This document shows, in pieces, positions 59,648 through 64,000 of a stretch of 64,000 bases of DNA. A model generated the notes under the pieces. That model did no database searches. It was given only the letters and a program-made list of their open reading frames with translations, and was not told where the DNA came from. Position numbers and translations under genes: made by a program. Origin of the DNA: an uncultured Saprospiraceae bacterium (GTDB lineage: Bacteria; Bacteroidota; Bacteroidia; Chitinophagales; Saprospiraceae); the NCBI GenBank assembly GCA_937926205.1, contig CALEYL010000008.1:62001-126000 (forward strand), read 5' to 3'. How positions within the stretch are numbered: the first letter of the stretch is position 1; each line of letters begins with the position of its first letter.

Positions 59648-62137
59648 TTAACCCGCGTAGCTCCGCGATACAGTGGCATATTTTTTCAACAGCTCGAAAA
59701 GATGCCCGGGGTTAAAGGGCTTGGTAATGCACTCATTGAACCCGCTTTCGATGAATTCGCGCAGTGAATCGCGTGAGGCATCCGCTGTAAAAGCAATCAC
59801 CGGCATATGGCGCAGGTGTTCCCTGTCGGAACGGCGGATTGCTTTTAAGGCATCCAAGCCGCTCATGTTGGGCATCCAGATGTCCATCAACACCAGGTCG
59901 AAGTCTTCTTTTTCGAGGTGTTTCAAAGCTTCCTGGCCATCTTTCGCCCACGAGGTTTTGATTTGCCATTTATTCAATAAACGAATGACGACCAGGGCAT
60001 TAACGTCGTGATCTTCGGCCAACAGAATTTTCATTCCGGGCAGCATCTCCTCCGTAGGAAGGTCCGATGCCGGAATTTCGGGATTCGCAGCAGCAGAACG
60101 GACACTTTTTCCAAACTCCAGCTCCACGGTGAACGTAGCCCCTTCGCCGGACTTGCTTTCCACAAAAATTTTGCCGCCCTGCAACTCCACCAATTTTTTG
60201 CTGATTGCCAGGCCCAGGCCCGTGCCACCGTGTTTTCTGGACACCGGTTCATTTCCCTGCTGAAAATATTCAAATATCTTCTCCTGCTGAAGTGCATCGA
60301 CGCCAATGCCGGTATCCTTTACCACAAAAATCATACAGATCCGATCCCCGGTTTCCGATTTTACCCTGTATTCAAAATCCACACGCCCTTTTTCCGTAAA
60401 TTTTATGGCGTTAGACAGCAAATTGGTGAGAATTTGATTGAGTCTGACCACATCTCCTATAAACACATAATCTTTTAGTTTCGAGGGGGAAAAGTGGTAT
60501 TCGATGTTTTTTTCTGCTGCCATGTTTTTATAGAGTTTATAGACATGGTGGCATACTTCTTCCAGGTCGAAGTGTTCTTTTTCGAAATGCAGGTTGCCGG
60601 ATTCTATTTTTGAAAAATCGAGAATGTCGGAAACGATATTCAGCAAGTGTTGGGCGGAGAAATTAAGGGTGTGCACATATTCCCTTTGCATATCCGTCAG
60701 ATTTTCCTCCATCAGCAGGTTAGCAATGCCAATAACACCATTGATGGGCGTCCTGATCTCGTGGCTCATGATGGAAAGAAACTCGGATTTGGCAAGGGCT
60801 GCCTGCTTGTGGGGCGTGACATCCTGACTGGTGCCCCGCAACCCGGTTATGTGGCCATCCAAATCTCTGATGGGTTCCCCGATGCAGGCAAGATATCGGG
60901 TCGAGCCATCCCTGCAGGCAACGCGTTCCTCGATGAGGTAACTTTCCCCGGTTTCCAGAGATCGCTGAATGCATTTATCGAGATTGGCCAGATCTTCAGG
61001 GTAAATTTTACTTCGGAAGGCCTCGTACAACGATTCTGAAGGGTGGCCCTCCAATTCGAACAAACGGAACATTTCTTTTGACCAGCGCAAATCATTGGAT
61101 GCAAAATCGAATTCCCAACTGCCGAGATGTGCAATTTCCTGCGCCTCTTCAAAATTGATCTGGCTTTTGATCAGTTTTTCTTCCGCTTCTCTGCGTCGCT
61201 CCGTTTCGAATGCAAGGGACACAATATTCGAGACCGATCTGGCAAATCCCTGTTCATTCTCCGTCCAGCTTCTTTTAGCACCAACGTGTTCATGACAAAT
61301 AACCCCGACGACCTTTTCCCCTTCCAGAATAGGAATATCGAGCATAGACGAAATGCCAATAGGCGCCAGATAGCCTGCTGAAAATTCAACCGTAGCCGGA
61401 TCTGTGTGGGCATCGTTTGCGGTAATGTGGGCATTTTGCGCAAGCCGGGAGAAGTACAGCGGAAAGTCTTTCTGATAAAGCGATAAACCAGGCAAATATT
61501 CATCCGTGCTCAGCTTGTAGATATAATCCGCCGTTAGGGAAGCGCCGCCGTCGTCTAATTTCCAGACGCTCACCCGTTCGCAGGACAAAGTGATGGCCGT
61601 TTGCCGGATGATTGTTTTCAGCTTTTCATCAAAGCGCATTCCCAGAGGCAGACTACTCAACTGCAAAAGGATTTGCTGATGTTTCAGAACCTCCGCATGC
61701 CAAAGCGCTTCCGCTTCTTTTGCTTTTTTTCGGTCAGAAATGTCCAGCGTCGTGCCGACCACCCTTACGACCCTGCCTGTGTTATTGAAAATATAAGTCG
61801 CGCGATGGAGGGTCCACAACAAGGTTCCATCCAGGCGGGACATTCGAAATTCCTTCGTATAATAGGCGAATTCTCTTTTGAAGCCCCGATACATTTCAGC
61901 AACGGCTTCTTCTACGTCATCCGGGTGTATATGAGATACAAACGTCTCCGGAATTTGAGGCGCTTCACCGGTTTTATAGCCAAACATGGCCTCCCATCGT
62001 GGCGAGTAATAAACCACACCATTTTCAACATCCCAATCGCAGACACCTTCCTGAGAAGCTTCCAATGCCAGTTGCCAGCGCTCCTGACCCAATTGCAGGG
62101 TCTTCGCTAACGTATGTTGCTTTGTTAGAGAATCCAT
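59648..62137 (-). CDS. Cytoplasmic hybrid sensor histidine kinase (PAS-GAF-PAS-HisKA-HATPase-REC)
   Basis: An 829-residue hybrid kinase without membrane segments. PAS about 20-140 (SRLDGTLLWTLHRATYIFN, GTTLDISDRKKAKE), GAF about 160-315 (SYLAPIGIS-like AGYLAPIGISSMLDIPILEG), second PAS about 320-445 (HLGSWEFDFASNDLRWSKEM, GTSQDVTPHKQA), HisKA with the H-box SIMSHEIRTPINGVIGIANL, HATPase_c (NLLSNAIKFTEKGRV, GGTGLGLAISKKL) and a receiver domain with phospho-acceptor Asp in DLVLMDIWMPNMSG. The receiver has no output domain, so signal passes to an unknown partner. Start at 62137 is an ATG; a longer frame needs TTG. Confidence 0.92.
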   Translation of the reverse strand: MDSLTKQHTLAKTLQLGQERWQLALEASQEGVCDWDVENGVVYYSPRWEAMFGYKTGEAPQIPETFVSHIHPDDVEEAVAEMYRGFKREFAYYTKEFRMSRLDGTLLWTLHRATYIFNNTGRVVRVVGTTLDISDRKKAKEAEALWHAEVLKHQQILLQLSSLPLGMRFDEKLKTIIRQTAITLSCERVSVWKLDDGGASLTADYIYKLSTDEYLPGLSLYQKDFPLYFSRLAQNAHITANDAHTDPATVEFSAGYLAPIGISSMLDIPILEGEKVVGVICHEHVGAKRSWTENEQGFARSVSNIVSLAFETERRREAEEKLIKSQINFEEAQEIAHLGSWEFDFASNDLRWSKEMFRLFELEGHPSESLYEAFRSKIYPEDLANLDKCIQRSLETGESYLIEERVACRDGSTRYLACIGEPIRDLDGHITGLRGTSQDVTPHKQAALAKSEFLSIMSHEIRTPINGVIGIANLLMEENLTDMQREYVHTLNFSAQHLLNIVSDILDFSKIESGNLHFEKEHFDLEEVCHHVYKLYKNMAAEKNIEYHFSPSKLKDYVFIGDVVRLNQILTNLLSNAIKFTEKGRVDFEYRVKSETGDRICMIFVVKDTGIGVDALQQEKIFEYFQQGNEPVSRKHGGTGLGLAISKKLVELQGGKIFVESKSGEGATFTVELEFGKSVRSAAANPEIPASDLPTEEMLPGMKILLAEDHDVNALVVIRLLNKWQIKTSWAKDGQEALKHLEKEDFDLVLMDIWMPNMSGLDALKAIRRSDREHLRHMPVIAFTADASRDSLREFIESGFNECITKPFNPGHLFELLKKYATVSRSYAG

Positions 62138-62211
62138 AATTTGTGGCAAAACTACTAGTAGCAGGGGGAGAAAGCAGGGTAAAGTTAATCAAATTTTAGA
62201 ACAAACAACGG

Positions 62212-63849
62212 CTACCAGTACTTCAAAATCTGCCACAACAACTGTACAAACAATATCTTGCCAATCAAAAGTAAGGGATAGGTGAGCGCATACCCGAAAG
62301 TAGGCAGCTTATTCCCTGCCTTATCATTGGCAAAGCCCAGGTTAGCAGGGTGGTGCGAGATCATCCCCATGAGCAAAACATAGGGAATGCGGAACAGCCG
62401 ATGCCCGATCCACAAAACAATCAGAGAGCCGAGTACAGCAACAATTGCACCGGATAAAAAGAGCAAAGGCCCGGCGCTGCTGCTCATGGTGCTGACAAAA
62501 GTACTCCCGGAATTGATGCCAATAGCAGCCAGCATCAGCATGAGACCGATTTGGCGCAAAGTCAGGTTGGCAGAATAAGGCAGGATCCAAACAATTGGTC
62601 CGCTTCGACGCAATGCCGACAGGGTGAGGCCGGCTACGAGGGGGCCGCCGGCAAATCCCAGACTAAATGTAATGCCGATGGGTAAATCAAACCTGATGGA
62701 ACCCAGCATGATACCCAGGCCCATCCCGAGGCCAAAGGAAAGCAAGTCTATCTGGCTTAGTGAATCGTATGAATCGCCAAAGAATTTCTGGAGTTTAGGC
62801 ATGTCCTTACGGCGAGCCAGAATGCGTACCCGGTCACCCAGTTCTAAAACTGTATTACGGGCAGCAAGCATGTCTACATCACCACGGCGCACACGGGTGA
62901 CCAGCGCTTCGTATTTTTCTTCCAGGTTCAACGCCACCAGAGGTTGCCCGGTGATGCCCGGTCTGGATACAAACATGCGGCGCACATCGAATACCGTACG
63001 ATCGTCGGCCAGCTGATGATCACTGTATTTTCCGACAATTTCCATTACTTTCTGAACGTCTTGTTCATCCCCCAGCATGCTCACCAGATCGCCTGATTCA
63101 AAGCGGGTTTCCAAATGACAGATGCCCAATTCTGCTCCATGCTGATGGCGTGCGAAGAGGACATTCCACCCATATTTTTGGCGCAGTTCGCGCAAAGGAA
63201 TGCCCGTGATTTCAGGGTTTGTGATTTCGACGGTGAGATTCACGAGGTTTTGCTCGATTGGATATTCGTTGCGCAAAGCCTGGGTTTCAGCTTTCAAATC
63301 GGCACGTAGCCAGCGCCTTGCCAACACAATCGCAATCATGGTACCCAACACGCCCATAGGGTAGGAAATGGAATATCCGACTACGGCATTTTGCGAAGTT
63401 TGATCCATGCCCGGACCGCCTTGCTTCTGGATGGCGTCGAGGAGACCGGCCAGCGCAGGAGTATTGGTGGTGACTCCGGATAGCAAACCCGCTGAAGCAG
63501 CAGCATCAAAATGAAAAAGATAATGGAAACCTGCAGCAAGCAGGGAAAGCACCGTCAGGGTTGTCAGGGCAAATCCAGCATTCTGAGCCCCACGAGTTTT
63601 CAATGACCCAAAAAAAGAAGGTCCGCTGCTCAATCCTATGCTATACACAAACATAGCCAGCCCCAACAAGGTGATGATTTTTGGAATCTGGATATCGGGT
63701 CTGATAGCGCCTGCAGCAAGTCCGACAAACAACACGGCTGCCACACTGAGGCTACTGCCCCTGACTTTAATGTTGCCGATCCAGGAGCCTAGTGCAGCTA
63801 CAATAAAGAGGTAGAGAAGCGCAAGTTCGGGACTGCTTTCGTGTGGCAT
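62212..63849 (-). CDS. AspT/YidE-family transporter with RCK_C domains
   Basis: A 545-residue inner-membrane protein of the aspartate:alanine exchanger (AspT/YidE/YbjL) family. The two membrane halves (about 8-165 and 365-545) are internal duplicates, seen as TTNTPALAGLLDAI in the first and the helical GITFSLGFAGGPLVAGL and LGFANDKAGNK in the second. Between them lie two RCK_C (TrkA-C) domains (about 190-350), e.g. ESGDLVSMLGDEQDVQKVME and NTVLELGDRVRILARRKDM. The cargo is unknown. Start at 63849 follows the stop of the upstream gene by one base (TGACATG), so the two are cotranscribed. Confidence 0.88.
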   Translation of the reverse strand: MPHESSPELALLYLFIVAALGSWIGNIKVRGSSLSVAAVLFVGLAAGAIRPDIQIPKIITLLGLAMFVYSIGLSSGPSFFGSLKTRGAQNAGFALTTLTVLSLLAAGFHYLFHFDAAASAGLLSGVTTNTPALAGLLDAIQKQGGPGMDQTSQNAVVGYSISYPMGVLGTMIAIVLARRWLRADLKAETQALRNEYPIEQNLVNLTVEITNPEITGIPLRELRQKYGWNVLFARHQHGAELGICHLETRFESGDLVSMLGDEQDVQKVMEIVGKYSDHQLADDRTVFDVRRMFVSRPGITGQPLVALNLEEKYEALVTRVRRGDVDMLAARNTVLELGDRVRILARRKDMPKLQKFFGDSYDSLSQIDLLSFGLGMGLGIMLGSIRFDLPIGITFSLGFAGGPLVAGLTLSALRRSGPIVWILPYSANLTLRQIGLMLMLAAIGINSGSTFVSTMSSSAGPLLFLSGAIVAVLGSLIVLWIGHRLFRIPYVLLMGMISHHPANLGFANDKAGNKLPTFGYALTYPLLLIGKILFVQLLWQILKYW

Positions 63850-63850
63850 G

Positions 63851-64000
63851 TCAATTTTGCGGATTAAGGACAAGGATTTCCACCTGACCCCGGTCATTCA
63901 CCTTCAAAAGATCCACCTGTTCAATTTCGTTCAACAACAGTGGATCAAACGGCCCTTCAATTTTGATGTAATTGTCGGTAAAACCTGAAATAAGGCCTTT
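63851..64000 (-). CDS. C-terminal part of a MiaB/MtaB-type tRNA methylthiotransferase
   Basis: Only the last 49 codons are in the window: KGLISGFTDNYIKIEGPFDP, LLLNEIEQVDLLKVNDRG and a short tail ending in TGA. The GFTxNYIxV segment followed by D-P-x-L-x-N-x-I is the usual end (TRAM-like part) of the radical-SAM enzymes that add a methylthio group to tRNA adenosine 37. The catalytic cluster motifs lie outside the window. It is followed after one base by the AspT-family gene. Confidence 0.68.
   Translation of the reverse strand, partial: KGLISGFTDNYIKIEGPFDPLLLNEIEQVDLLKVNDRGQVEILVLNPQN

Overview
The window reads as an accessory-rich chromosomal stretch of a member of the Bacteroidota. Evidence from the sequence: type IX secretion C-terminal sorting domains, a SusR-like hybrid two-component regulator, SprB- and InlB-type repeats, TonB receptors without TonB or ExbB nearby, DUF3347 and DUF3500 proteins, and a promoter of the TTG / TAnnTTTG kind. 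The class cannot be fixed from sequence alone; the TPR-cyclases and style of genes would suit Saprospiria or Chitinophagia. Nearly all genes lie on the minus strand; the only clear plus-strand gene is at 58919-59536. No tRNA, rRNA, CRISPR array, integrase or intact transposase gene was seen.

Layout. 1-5.8 kb: two exported glycosidases (partial GH51, GH29), DUF4256, DinB-like, an SDR/DUF2867 protein, a YihY relic and an M23 peptidase. 6-13.1 kb: a multidomain secreted lectin and an orphan hybrid two-component regulator. 13.4-17 kb: an overlapping operon TonB receptor - PnuC - NadR, which together would import and activate a pyridine nucleoside. 17.1-31 kb: single accessory genes (two esterases, a subclass B1 metallo-beta-lactamase, TPR lipoprotein, ArsR/SRPBCC pair, S41 peptidase, GNAT) with three copies of a 149-182 bp MITE-like element flanked by TTA. 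31-36.8 kb: short genes and decayed genes separated by attC-like imperfect palindromes. 37-44.1 kb: a copper homeostasis cluster (HMA-AraC regulator, CopA ATPase, T9SS InlB-repeat protein, HMA protein, DUF3347 protein, multicopper oxidase with C-terminal barrel). 44.4-53.5 kb: a second array in which attC-like elements (family F1) and a second repeat family (F2) strictly alternate, with gene units between them. 53.5-64 kb: visibly more GC-rich, core-like DNA with a TonB receptor/cyclase pair, a UPF0175 antitoxin with a wrecked toxin, an F420-type reductase, a hybrid sensor kinase, an AspT-family transporter and the end of a MiaB/MtaB-type gene.

The main discovery candidate is the cassette-like organisation: at least nine F1 elements of about 95-155 bp. 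On the coding (minus) strand each begins with a YAAC-type box a few bases after a stop codon and ends with a GTTRRRY-like box a few bases before the next start codon, which is the layout of integron gene cassettes. No integrase is visible here, so this would be an integrase-less cluster or a related but separate system. Several cassette genes are broken (fused SDR/AraC relic, nonsense-interrupted lipoprotein), as expected of a cassette graveyard.
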